A DNA stretch of 64,000 nucleotides, taken from Dermatemys mawii. Taxonomy: Eukaryota > Chordata > Testudines > Dermatemydidae. Numbering within the stretch: position 1 is the stretch's first letter; every line of letters begins with the position of its first letter. The notes beneath the pieces were generated by a model, which saw nothing but the letters and a program-made list of their open reading frames with translations, did no database searches and had not been told where the DNA came from. The position numbers were made by a program, and so were the translations under genes. Location of the stretch: assembly GCA_007922305.1 (NCBI GenBank), contig ML677344.1:2032368-2096367 (forward strand). The letters are read 5' to 3'. Positions 12,716 through 25,300 of the stretch are shown here, in pieces.

Positions 12716-13232
12716 GACAGCAGGTCAGGTGAACGGGAAGCGCGGATGGCAGTGGCAGCTGGGCAGCTCCCATGCTGTTGGAGGGTTTTGTGCTGAACGT
12801 GGTATTTGAAGGGCTCTTGGTGGTCGTCTGTCATCGGTGGGGGTGATTTTTATGGTAATTAGCGGTGGGGACAGGGACAGTCCCAGCGCTCTGCAATTGG
12901 GCTGTTAAATATTCTTTTTTCTTGAGGTGCATTGGAAGTCTGTGCCGGGAGGTGACCTGTGGTGATCTCATGGGGATGCCTCCATAACACAGTCTGCTGA
13001 CCCCACCTGAGTGCTTGTCGTCTGCACAACACAAAGGCCCTGATTCTAATCCCCGTTATCCCAGTGCAAACCCAGTGTTGGTCCTTCCAGTGCAGTGGAG
13101 TGAGTGCGGGTGTCTGCTGGCATCAATGAGATCAGGATCTGGCCCTCTATTTTTAAGGCAGCCGTGCAGGGAGGGGAAGGAGGGTGATTCGGGGAAGGCT
13201 CATTAACATAGGATCTTCCTTTTTCTTTGCAG

Positions 13233-13381
13233 CTTTCCTGCTACAGAGGAATCCCAAGCCCCTGAGCTGGTGCCTATTGTCCCACCCCCTCTGCCTCCTG
13301 TCCTTCCTGCTGTGAAACCACCACAACAAAGTCCCCCGGAACTGCCTTCCAGACCAGTTGATCTCTTCCTGCCGGAGTTTG
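13233..13381 (+). CDS. ARAP1: ARAP1 exon: proline-rich linker
   Basis: Acceptor ttttctttgcag at 13221-13232 and donor g|gtgagt at 13382. The exon begins with the last base of a split codon and encodes 49 complete residues, very rich in proline ([18 protein letters not shown]), ending VDLFLPEF plus one base. This fits the SH3-ligand-type linker between the SAM domain and PH1, where human ARAP1 has PPKPVRLFPEFDDSDYDE. The missing first two bases of its codon show there is at least one coding exon upstream, which I could not find in 1-13232. Confidence 0.9.
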
Positions 13382-16300
13382 GTGAGTGTGTGTCAGGTTA
13401 ATCCGCCCCTTCTCGAGCTTTGCATTAGTGCAATGAACTGGGCTTCTCTAAACAACCTTTGGGCCTTGTGTGGTTTGTCCCTCCGTCCGTCCATCCCACT
13501 CATTGCAGCAGCATCCCAGTTGTGCCTGGGTTGAGCCCTGGGGATTTTCACAGGTTACAAGATCAGGTTTTGGGTGCCAGGAATCCCGACAACGTCCCGG
13601 GACTTGACAGTGGCTCGTACACCACGTAGTGATGGTTCTGAAGCAGGCCTGTCCAGTCGCCATGTGGCCATCCTCTCCTAGCCTCTCCCAGCGCAGCACC
13701 AGGGTTTAATTGGCCTAAAATCACACGGAGGATTTTATCCCAGTGGATAGGATTAAAAGAGGGCCAGCAAAACAGCGTGCCGTCAGGAGAGCAGATGAGA
13801 GGAAAGGGAGTCGTTTTTACTGAGTATCATCTGCTAAATTATCCCAGGACATCCAGTACTTGGATTCAACTTTGCTGGCTGGCTGAGCCTTAAGCATTTC
13901 TCCTCACAGCTTCCTTCAGGGGCTTCTGGGTCCCAAGAACCAGTTAGTGCCGACTGTTGGAGGGGCACAGAGGAGTTGCTGAGAGTTACAGGAATCTCCT
14001 GGGCCTGGCGTGTATGTTCTAGTTCAACAAAGAATGTCGGGACGTCTCAGATAAAAGCTGATGTCACCCTGGTCATCAGTGTAACGGAGAAATGCCAGGA
14101 AGGATGTTATGCAAGGAGTTAGTTATCGACACTGAAAACTGGGTTTCTAAGGTCTGTGCCTGGGGACCGGTCACCAGCAAAGGCGAAAAGCAGGTTTTCT
14201 GTCAGGGAAGAAATGTTTAGCTATCCGGTTGTTTTACCGGTTGTAAATGAAATGTTGTGTAGTTCACAATGGGTTTGCTGCTGCCAGTCTGAACCAAATG
14301 CTAGCAAAGGATTGTAAAAACTTCAGAGAGAGACAAGTAATAGAGTCCATCCACCTGTTTACTTTTTCCTATCTTAAAGTGCACATCAGATGTTTGCTCT
14401 AGTATATCTGAGAGACAAAAAAGGCACCTTGTCATCCTTCACCTACGAAGTAAACAGCCAGCGAGTTGGCTTCATGAAAGAGGAAGTCCCAGCCAAACTT
14501 GACTGAAAATGCTGGAGAAAACTGTGGTTGAGAGAAGGGTCTTTAGACAGGAGGGTTACCTGGTAGTTAAATTTAGTTTCTAGAAAACGGGTTATGATTT
14601 TGTTTGATATGAAACAATTTGTTTCCACTGTCCTTAGTCACCATCCCTCGAATCTCTGTTCATGGATAATAAACTTATTCCTGTTTTCACTCTGCACCTG
14701 GCTCAGGGCTGTGGTGTGGAGCAAAGTGCTGGTCCCGGGTTGAATCGTACAAGCTGCCGTGTCCTGTTCCTTTGGGAACAGCCGGCCTGGCAGTTCTTTG
14801 AGTGTCCAGTGAGAAGGGGCTGGGCACGGCAGGGAATGCGCCAAGGCTGCGGGAGTTGGCGTGTGCCATTCATTGCCCAGTTCAGAGAGGGCGAGGCCTG
14901 CGGGGCCTGGCACGCAAGACTTTTGCTGCCAGAGGCTGGTGGTTTCAGGGAGCTGACTCACGGCAGGCACAGAAAAGATGCCTTCGCACTAAGGGCAAGT
15001 GATGGTGAGGTGTCTCACATCCCTGGGTACCCCTGAGGAGTGTCACAGCTACTTTAGACTAGGAGAGTGGAGCAATTTTCATCCTCAGCCGCTGAGCAAA
15101 GCTGGATGAGATAGACAGGCCTCGGGACCAATCAGCAAGAGGCATTGACAGCTTTGCTGCTGCTGCCTTGCATATCTGCTGTCCAGGGCTGCCCTATAGA
15201 CCAGGGTCAGGCCCACAGGTAAACTTAGCAGAGAGAAAGCTGGAGTGGGAACAAGCAGCAAAGGGGTTAAATCTCGAAGTAAAGGGGAGCAAGTACTGCT
15301 CATGTCTAGAGCATGGGACTAGAACTCAGGACTCCTGGGTTCTGTTCCCTGCTGTGCTGCTGACTCACTGCGTGGCTTTGGGCAGCTCTCTCAACTTCTC
15401 TGGGCCTCAGTTTTCTCCTGTGTAAAATGAGGGTTCCCTTCCTCTCTAGGGCCATGAGAGCCCTTAGTTCATTAAGACGAATGAGGCCTAATTAGTTAAA
15501 CTCTCTGCGAATTAGTTAAGCTCTATAGTGTCATTAAACTCACAGGCCTGCCTAGCATCAGCTGTGTAGCGTTACAGGTGTGCTGAGGGCGGAGGGGGGG
15601 CAGTTTTGTCTTTATTGCTTTGGAAACCCTCTGGCACTAGAGAGGAGACAGGGCTCAGCTGTGGGGCCTAGAATGGGGCTTCTTTCCTGAGGCTGCTGGA
15701 CACACCCAGGTCTTCTGGCTCCCTCTAGCCCCCAGGTGGAGGCGATGCTGGCCTGTGTGGCTGCACAGGGGCTCCCTACATCCTGGCCTGGCGTTAGCCG
15801 TCATAGGAGCAACGGCTCAGAATGCCGCATGCTGCAGAGGAAATACGGCAGCAGCTGTAACTGGTTTGTGCTGGGGCTGTTCCTGGTGGGACCAACTGAG
15901 AGTGCCAAATCAGGACAAATTGCTCCAAAGGGGGCAGTTACAGCCCAGAGCTGGGGTTTCTCCACCACTAAGGCAAACCAAACCAGCCAGACAGAAAAGA
16001 CTTTGGTTTCGCCCCCCTGGCTAGCTACAAGTCACACAAGCAATTCCCTTAGACACTCCAGCTTCCCAGTATCACCATCAGCAGCCACCTGTCCTGGGGA
16101 CAAATGGTTATGAAAACCAATACCCCAAATAAAGAAAACGGTTCTTCCCAATTCCAAAGAATCAGGCTCCAGATCCAGGTCAATATACAAATCAGATCTC
16201 ACCCCTAAATCATGCTATTGCCAATCCTTTAGAATCTAAAATCTAAAGATTTATTATACAAGGAAAAAGATCTAGGTGAGGGTTAGAAATGGTTAAAGGA

Positions 16301-19300
16301 AATCAAATACATGCAGTAAAGGCAAATCTCTTGGTTCAGGCATGTATCAGTTGTAGAATAAACTGCAGGTTCAAATCAAAGTCTCTGGAATACATTCCCT
16401 GGAGGAATGGGTCATCAATTCTTTGACCAAAGTTTCCATTTGTAGCAAAGTCCCATCCAGAAGTAGGAGCAAGGCTGGAGACTGGAGACTGAAGACAAAA
16501 TGGAGGGGACTTTCCCAGGTTTATGTAGACTTTTTCTTGTGGGTGGAGACCACCTCCTCCTTCCTATGCAGAGTTCCGTTGTTAAATGGAGTTTCATAGT
16601 CCCATGGACCAGTTATATGACTCTCTAAGATTCAGTTCCTGACCAGCCAGGCCACATTCCTAGGGAAGCTCGGGTGTGACCGGGATCTACAAAGTTCATT
16701 GTTAGCTTGATTGGTTCTTGATGGGCCATCAGGAAGGCCAGGCCAAGCTAATAGCAATTTGTCTGGGAGTTCACGCAGAAGCAAGCATAAGTTTGAAATA
16801 CAGATGCTATACAGCCAATATTCATAACTAACTACAAAAATGATACACACATACAAATAGCATAATCATAATCAGCCAACCATAACCTGGTCTTAGACAC
16901 CTTATATGACCCCCTTTACATAAGTTTTGGTGCCACTACAGGACCTTGGTTGCACCAATGGTCTATATGATCCCAGATAATTTCAGTAACATGACGTGGG
17001 TATCGGGGCCTCTTCTGCATCGCCGAAGGAACAGAGATGAAGGAACCTGGTCGTAGTTCTCTCCTGAAACCTGGTGTCCCAACAAGCTCCTGCCTCAGGA
17101 GAAGAGGCAGCTGTTCCTCTGTGTGCAGATAAAGTCACAGAGACATTCCATTTCCATATCACCTTTCACCCCGGAGTGCTTTATAGTCTGCCTGTTCTGG
17201 GATTGCTCACCAAGCACTGAAATGCAGCCACCTCTGGGGTGGGGAGCATCAGCCGCTCTGCAATAGCTGCACTTGTAGCAGTGTAGGGTAGCCACATGAA
17301 TGTGACCCAGGGCCCCAGGCAGGATTGTGCCAGGATGACTAACCTGTGCCACTGGCCGTGCCCCAGTGGCTACCCTGCTGTTTTTATCTCTGTCAAAGCA
17401 AGCTCGGACTTGTGCTGCCATCACATCTCACATTGCTATGTGGACTCACCTGAGGAGGGGTAAGAAAGGGGGGTTCATCCTATGAAACCACAAGGGAGGC
17501 CGGAGCCATTGCACGCTCTGGAATTTGGCACACCCGCCCCTGCTCATGCACAGACAGCCATTGGCTCTGTCAGGACCGCAGAGGGTCAGGGCCTTGTGTT
17601 TACCGATCATTTGTTCCAATGCTTGAGTCTAAATAGTGCTTCCTGCTTTGGGTGTTCCAAAAAGAAATAAATCTTGGGGCTCTCTTCCAGCCTCGAGTAT
17701 CCCAAGGTCCCAGGAGAAATTCTCCTCCTTCAGAGGCCGGGGTACTGGGAGACGTAAGTGCCAACTCTGTGGTGGGTGCTCCGTGGTGGAGCACCCATGG
17801 GGAAAAATTGGTGGATGCTCTGCACCCGCCGGCAGCTCCCTGCCCTGCCCCAGCTCCCTTCCGCTCCGCCTCTTTCTCCTCCCCTAAGCGCGCCGCTGCG
17901 TCCTGCTTCTCCCCCCTCCCTCCTAGCACTTGTGCCGCGAAACAACTGTTTCGCGTGGCAAGCCTGGGAGGGAGGGAGGGAGGAGGAGGAACACAGCACG
18001 CTCAGAGGAGGTGGCGGAGGCAGGGTGAGGATTTGGGGAGGGGTCCAATGAGGCAGGGAGAGATGGAGTTTGGGTGGGGACTTTGGGGCAGGGGTGAGTT
18101 GGAATGGGGCATGTGCTGGAAGACACAAGGCCTGGCTGTCTTACCAAGGGACTGATTTGATATTGTAATAACCTCATATATAATTAGCTTTGCCAGAAAG
18201 CAGCCACACCTGCCCTTAGAATCCGGATGACCATAGAACAGTGTTTAACGCTGGCAATTAGCACCCTGGTTCCTATAGCTCTTGTTCTTTATAAAGGTTA
18301 AATAAACTCACCTGGCTCTTACCTCCCTCCTGTTTCTGAATGGAGCCTTTGATTCATCGCATCGGATCATTAGTGCGGGCACTCAGGAATTGCAGCCACT
18401 TGAGATTTCTCCCTGCAGCGCCAGCCCTGTCTCCATCAAACACTGACTCAGCATATTACCAAAGAAAAAACAACTTTCAAAACCACTCTAGAAACACAAA
18501 CTCCTCTGGAGAAAACCAAAAAATAGGAACCAACAGGATGTACCACTACCCTTTCTCATGGGCTCATCCTTCCATAACCCTGCCTCCGTGATGGCTGCCT
18601 GTTGTTGCTTTGCCGTGCTCTGTCTAATGTAGGCTTCAATCCTGCAGTCGTCAGACAAAACACCCACTGATTACAGGTTCAGGCTCTTAGGAGAGGGATT
18701 CAAATGATGTATTAACGGGAGTGTCGTATGTAAGACACAGGAGGTCATTGTCTGGCTCTACTTGGCACTGTTAATACCACAGCTGGAGAACTGTGTCCAG
18801 TTCTGGGGAGCCACATTCTAGGGAGGATGGGGACAAAGTGGAGAGAGTCCCGAGGAGAGCAACAAAAATGAGCCAAAGTTTAGAAAACGTGACCTGCGGA
18901 ATGGTTAAAAAAACTGGGCACATTTAGTTTTGAGAAAAGAAAACTGAGGGGGGACCTGAGAACAGTCTTCCAATCTGTTAAGGGCTGTTCTAAAGAGACG
19001 GGGATCAATTGTTCTTCATGTCCGCTGAAGGTAGGACAAGAAGTGATGGGCTTAATTTGGAGGAAGGGAAATTTAGGTAATACATTAGGAAAAACTTTCT
19101 AACTCTTGGCGGAGTTAAGTTCTGGATCAGGCGTCTGAGGGAGGTAGTGGAATCCTCTCACCGGAGGTTTTTAAGACCAGGCTGGACAAACCCCTGTCAG
19201 GGCTGGTCTAGGTTTGCTTGGCCCTGCCTCCGCGCAGGGGGCTGGAAATGATAATCTCTCAAGGTCCCTTTTGCGATCTTGTGATGTGTAAAGCCTCTGG

Positions 19301-22300
19301 GTGCTGTGGGAATCAGAGGGGATATGAGCGAGGCACTGCCAGACAGCAAAGAGCAGAGTGCTGGATGATGGCTGTTGCCGTGTGACCTTCAGAAGCCGTT
19401 CATAGAAAGCCTTTCTCCAGCTCTGGTGTCATTCATGGAAGGGTCTCGGCGTGCTTGACAAAATGAACCTCATTTTACAGATGGGGAAACTGAGGCACTG
19501 GGAGGAGAAGTGCCATGGGCAGAGGCATCCAGGGGGACTGTAGCAGAGCCGTGGAGCCCAAACCACCTGAATCCCACTCCGGTGCCCTCCCCCGCCCCAG
19601 ACAATGATGCCTCTTGCTGTGAGAGCTGTGTTGCTGCCTGGCTGGGTCCGGGAGCAGGCACAAGAAAATGGTTGACAGAAGCACAGCAACCTCGGGGTGC
19701 CTGCTCCCTGAACCCCGTTTTGAGTGAACAATGTTTCTCAGCCTCCCTTTGTATCTCTTCACAGACGACTCTGACTATGAAGAACCCCCGTGGGAGGAGG
19801 AATTGGCGGCTGCTTCAGGAGAAATGAGCGACAAGGTTGGCTCATGAAACGGCGTAGAGTGTCCGGGCTTTGCGGCTCTCTCAGCGAGTTGGTCTGTCTG
19901 TCTGTCCTGTCTTCCGTTTTAAAAGACAAGAAGAGAGAAAATAGCCCCAATATTGTATGGAAAGGAGGGGTGGGGTGGAAAATCAGATGATTCTATTAAC
20001 TTTGTACCGTGGCATTCATTACAAAGGACCAGAGAGTGTCCAGAAATCGGACACTCCCTGCTGAAATGCAGCCAACTCTGGCATGGAACGCAGCAGCTGT
20101 TAACGGCACACAGCAACTCCGCACAATGCCTTAGGGCAGGAAACGAAGAAGAATGCTGCATCTGATTGAAACTAGGGGGATGTGAGAGAGGCAGAATATT
20201 GTTCCCCCAATTTTGGTATATGGGATAATTCCCATCTAACACTCCTGCCACTGACTGGGTGAGTTAGGATTTGAAGGAGCTTGGGTTGCTGGTGGGACAT
20301 GAGAGCAGAAATGACCCTAGAGAGTATGAAGCCCACATCCACCTTTGACTGGCCACAGCAGATTCATAGAGACACGTTTCAATTCGGTCTGTTCTAATGC
20401 CAGCCCCGTGGGCTCTCGAGTTGCAAATCAGAGGCAGTGCTGAGGGGTGCCAGCCCCCCACAGCCAGTGGCAGGAAGAAAAGCATAAACACCTCCGAGGA
20501 TCTGGACCTAGGTTTCTGAATAAACGCACCCTCGATTCCGTGTGAGCAGCTGGCTTGCCGTATAGTGATCTTCAGCTTGTGGTGGTGGGCTGTGGGCATT
20601 TGTGCTGAGCTGGGGTGCTTGTGTGTGTCTGTGCACACTCGTGTGTGTGTGTGTGCGTGTGTGTGCGCGCGCGTGCGTGCCAGAGAGGAAATGCAAAACT
20701 TTTCACCAAAACCCAACGCAGCAATTTTGATTTCTATAAATAAAGTGCCCACAGCCAACCCCTACCTCCGGCTGCACTTCCCTGTACTCTGTGGCACATG
20801 CTCTTCTCAGGCCGGGGAGAGGCATGGGGAGGGGCAGAAGAGCTAGGATGTTGGAGGGTGACAATCAGTTACAGACTCTGGCCTTTCCTCTCCGGGGGCT
20901 TGGGTTCAGGAATCATGTGCTGTGAGTTTGGTCTCCAGCTAGACCCATCCCTGCCTGTAATCACCGTCTAACACAACTGGCCTTCTCTGCCCGAGAGAGG
21001 CCCATGGCCGGAATAGGAAGGGGCGCTGTAGGTCAGGATTAGTGAGTATTGGCAAAGCTGGGTGGGGACCCAGGGCTGGCGAGAGGGGCTGCAGGTCAGG
21101 AGCGAGGGGCATCTGCAGAGCTGGGTGAGAGAGGCTTGCACATCCTCTGCCTCTGCCAGGCCTGGCTTTTCCTCAGCCCCAAATTCCCGCCAGGGAAGGA
21201 AGTAAACCTGAGTCACTCCCGGAGGTGACACGTGACCCCATGATGTGCACCGTCCCTCTCACTGAGTGGATCCTGGCCACGCGGAGAGCGTTCCCCATGT
21301 TGTGTGTCTGAGGAGCTGGCTGGGAGGGGCACCTCTGTGCAAGAGTGCTGGGGTGGGGTAGGGTTTGGGCTCACAATGGCCCCGTCTCCTCCCTGTCCTT
21401 CCTGCTTTGGCCTGGCTGGTCCCGCAGAGGACTCCGCTTTGCCCGTCAGCGGGACCACTTGGAGGAACCCGGGGTAATTACACAGGCAGCTGATCAGTGC
21501 TGCTGCAGCAGCGTCGCTGCGGTTGGGACCTGAGTTAGTGAGGTGCTCATGCAAGCGCAGGCCTGTCTGCACGAGCTGCAGCGTGGGCGGAGCACGCAGG
21601 GCGCAGGAGGGCTGCAGGACTGCTTCAGCCCGGCTGCACCGGCCAGCCCCACTGACAGCGGGGAACGAGGAACAGACAGCGCTGCTCCGCCTCACTCTCC
21701 CTGTCTCTCTCCCCGCAGGACGATGCCGAGACCATGAGGGGGCGGCGGCGCTCGGAGCGAGTCAACAGCCTGTTCAGCGAGGACGAGCTCATTGAAGACT
21801 ATTACGACCAGCCGGCTGCCAAGTAGGGACCGGCTCTACCGTCCCCTCCTCCTCCGCGTGTGCCTGTGTTCTCCCCCCCTTCTGTGCGGCCCCTGCTATG
21901 GTGAACTGAGGGGCGCCGTTGTAAATCTGGAGCCACCTCTCTGAGGGGAGTGGGGCGACTCTGGATTTGCCCTGGCATCGCTGAGAGCAGGATCTGGACC
22001 CTTTGCGTTTGATTTTACCCAAAGGACCCGTCCTGGCTTCGGCCTGTCCTACCACAGGGATCGCCACGGCTTCCCTTATGCCGGCCTCTGCAGACTCTCC
22101 TAACCCTGAGTGTTACCTGCACAAATTTCTCTATCCCTTCCACACTATAGGAACACACACACCTTTACCCAGTTCCTAGGGCTCAAGGTGCAACCCTGTT
22201 AATTTATACAGCCACTCTTACCCAATTCCTAGGACTCAGGGCACATCTTCCTGCGGGTTGGCAGGATCTTTAGCCACTGAAAGAGCCTCGCACAGTAATA

Positions 22301-25300
22301 TTCTTATCCTCTATTTATTGACAATTCCCAGACAAGCAGAATACACAAGCTAAGCACACAGTGTCATGCTCACCAATCCTGGGACAGGCAGGCAGGCTTC
22401 CCCTGTATATGACAGGCAAGGTCAGTCTCTGGATCTTAGCTGCTGCACCTCACGGTTGTGCAGAAAAGTCCTGACAGCTCTTATCTTAGGCTGGGTCTTG
22501 GGAGTGAGTTCTTTTCCTCAGGGGTTCCTTGTCTTCTTTGCAGAAGTGACAGAGTCCTGTGGCACCTTAAAGACTAACAGGACTCTTTGTCACTTCTGCA
22601 ATTCCAGACTAACACGGCTACCCCTCTGATTCTTGTCTCCTTTGGTCTTCTTCCAGCCCTTTTCCTCCTTCCTCCTGCTTCTGTTACTTCTGATATTCTT
22701 TCTCTCCTCAGCTCCTTCTTGGACCCCAGTTTTTATAATGAAATTTGAGTCTTGCTTACCTTAACCAATTATCTTGGTATAATTTTACTAACCAATCATA
22801 ACAAAATTACCTAACCAATCATACCCCACCACCTTAACTGATTTACACCTAGTACAATTAATTATACAGCAGACAGAAACAATTACAAACCAGACAGTGA
22901 TCACAGTGTCAAACAATAGGAAAGTGCAAGGACAATGCTTTATCTGGTGACAGTGGGAGCTATTAGGGCGAGTCCCCTCCTCCCAGCCTGGTGTGAATCT
23001 TTTAAATACATTTAGATGGAATGTGAGTATGTGACTCCAGGCTTACAGCTAATGGCTGCTGCTTCTTCAGTCTGGCTGCAGAAAGTGGCTTTGGTTCAGG
23101 CCTTCCGGCATGGCTACAGAAAAGCCATATAGTTACATGAGCAGCTCAGAGCCAGTCACCCTCCCCGCTCCATGCATCCCTCCCTCCCAGGCAGGCTCAG
23201 GCTGCTGGCCACCCATTCAGCAGATCTGAACAGAGGGACACTAGAAACCCTGGCCGGTGTTCGGAGGGGGCCTTCTGCTCCCCGCCTGAAACCTGCAAAC
23301 AGCTAAGTGCTGTTCTCTTGTCCTTCCTCGCTTCCCAGGCCTGGCCCCCAGGGGACTAGCAAACTGGACAGGCCTGGATCATTGGGCTGCCTTCTTGTGG
23401 AGTCTCTGCTGTGTGTGGCCTGGAACAGAGGTGGGGGCGAGGCTTGGGCCACTGCAGGAGAAGGGGAGGGTATTGGGAGGAGTGTATGAGCCCTGGGAGC
23501 GGACAGGAGCCAGAAGGAGGGGACGGGAGAAGCCAGTTGCAATGATTTGATGCTTTCTAGAGTTGTCTCCGCTAGTACTGAGACCAGCCAAGAGAGACCC
23601 AAACAGCTCTCTTTCCCTGGCTACCGAACACGTTAGCTCTCCTGTTCTCTTTAATTTGGTTCAATTTAATTCACTTTGGAAGTGAATTCAGCTAAACCAA
23701 ATTAAAGTTAGTGTAATTCAGCGTAAGAGCACCCGCACAAGGATTTAATTCTGTTTAAGCAATCCCCGTTAAAATCACACCTTTAGTTGATTTGGATTAA
23801 CTTTCCTGAGGCCACGTCTACACTACAAATCTATATTGACTCAAATTACGTCCGCAAACAGCCACTGCAGTCAGTACACTGCTTGTATGTATGCATACAT
23901 GGCTCCTTGTTTCGCTGGAGTGTGTATTAGAGTGCTGGTATCGATGCCGAGTGTGGTGCACCATGGGTAGGTATCTCCCTGGGCAACGTGCCACCATCCA
24001 ACGCTGTCTTTTGGGAAGTTCTGGCAATTCATGATGGGACCAAAATGCGACGCACAGCAGAGACGGGGAGCATGGGGTCAACGGTCTCCAACCCATCATG
24101 GCATCTGTATCCCATAATTTTTGCACCTTGCTCCAAAACCCCACAAACCCTCATGGCCCTCCTTGCAGTCTGCTGTCTCTGACAGAAGCAAGGAGCCTGC
24201 ACAGCTCTGCACTGTTGTCATGAGCATTGCAAGCACAGGGCGCGCGATCCCAGAGTGTGTACGGAGCTGCAAGAAGAACCAAACGAGTGGGGAATGTGAC
24301 GATTTCTTGGATGACAGCTGGCTGTGGCACATAACAAGAATCAATTCAAGGCTGTTGGGGGCATTCATGGAGCGGCTGCAGGCGGTGGAGTGCTGCTTCT
24401 GGGGCCGCGAAACGAGCACTGACTGGTGGGATCTCATAATGGAGGTTTGGGATGATGAGCAGGGACTGCTGAACTTTCAGATGCGCAAAGCTACGTTCCC
24501 GGGTCTGTGTGTCAAACTCGCCCCAGCTCGCCAGCACAAGGACACTAAAACAAGAGCTGCATCGACAGCAGAGAAGCGAGTGGTGATTGCACTGCGGGAA
24601 CATGCAAAACCAGATTTCTCCCGGTCAGTCAGGAATCAATTTGGAGTTGGCAAATGCACCGTGGGGACTGTTATCATGCAAGTGTGCAGGGCCATTAGTT
24701 GCCTCCTGCCACGCAGGACTCTGACTCTGGACAACGTGCAGGACATAGTGGCTGGCCTTGTAATGGAGGATCCCGAACTGTGGCGGAGCAATAGAGGGCA
24801 TGCATATCCCTATTTTGGGACCAGACCACCTTGCCACTGAGTAGATGAACAGAAAGGGCTACTTTTCTGTGTTTATGCAAGTGCTGGTAGATCACCAGGG
24901 AAGCTTCACTGATGTCAGTGTTGGACGATCAGGGATGGTGTATGACACTCACATTTTTAAGAACACAGGCCTGTTCAGAAAGCTACAAGCAGGGGCTTTC
25001 TTTCCCATTTGTCAGATTACTACTGGGCATGTTGAAAAGTCAATAGTGATCCTGGGGGACCCAGCCTACCCCTTGCTCCTTTGGCTCATGAAGCTGTACA
25101 CTGGCCACCTTGACAGCACCAAGGAATGATTCAACAGGTGAAGAATGACAGTCAAATGTGCTTTTGGTTGTTTGAAGGGTCACTGCGTTGTTTAATCACA
25201 AGATTGGACCTCAGTGAGAGAAAAATCCCAGTCGTTCTAGCTTCCTGCTGTGTCCTGCATAATATCTGTGAAGCAAAGCGGGAAAAGTTCCCATCAGGGT

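Larger units (their letters stand above)
1..13232. other. Upstream intron or 5' flank without recognised exons
   Basis: No coding exon could be supported here. I looked for the ARAP1 SAM domain and the rest of the proline-rich linker and did not find them. Recognisable content is a few SINE pieces, a hAT-like MITE at 6391-6763, a nested CR1 pair at 8755-10838, a TA-flanked MITE at 11801-11921 and a CR1 at 12150-12715. The segments 860-3290, 3430-6380 and 6770-7220 show nothing I can name. A long purine-rich stretch lies at 5720-5900. At 10845-11055 there are phrases typical of ancient, unclassified sauropsid repeats. Confidence 0.6.
13382..19764 (+). other. ARAP1: ARAP1 intron (6.4 kb)
   Basis: Beyond the repeats listed separately (SINE, solo LTR, GC-rich foldback, CR1), I see nothing I can name at 13400-15290 or 17340-17750. 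The stretch 17200-17340 belongs to an unclassified repeat also present near 20000 and 41880. Confidence 0.8.
19836..21718 (+). other. ARAP1: ARAP1 intron (1.9 kb)
   Basis: Contains part of an unclassified repeat (20000-20260) and a GT-rich alternating tract (20616-20682). I see nothing else I can name. Confidence 0.85.

Noticed and set aside
17652..18155. Pro/Ser-rich protein of 167 residues
   Set aside because: It lies over the GC-rich foldback copy 1 with equally open frames on the other strand.
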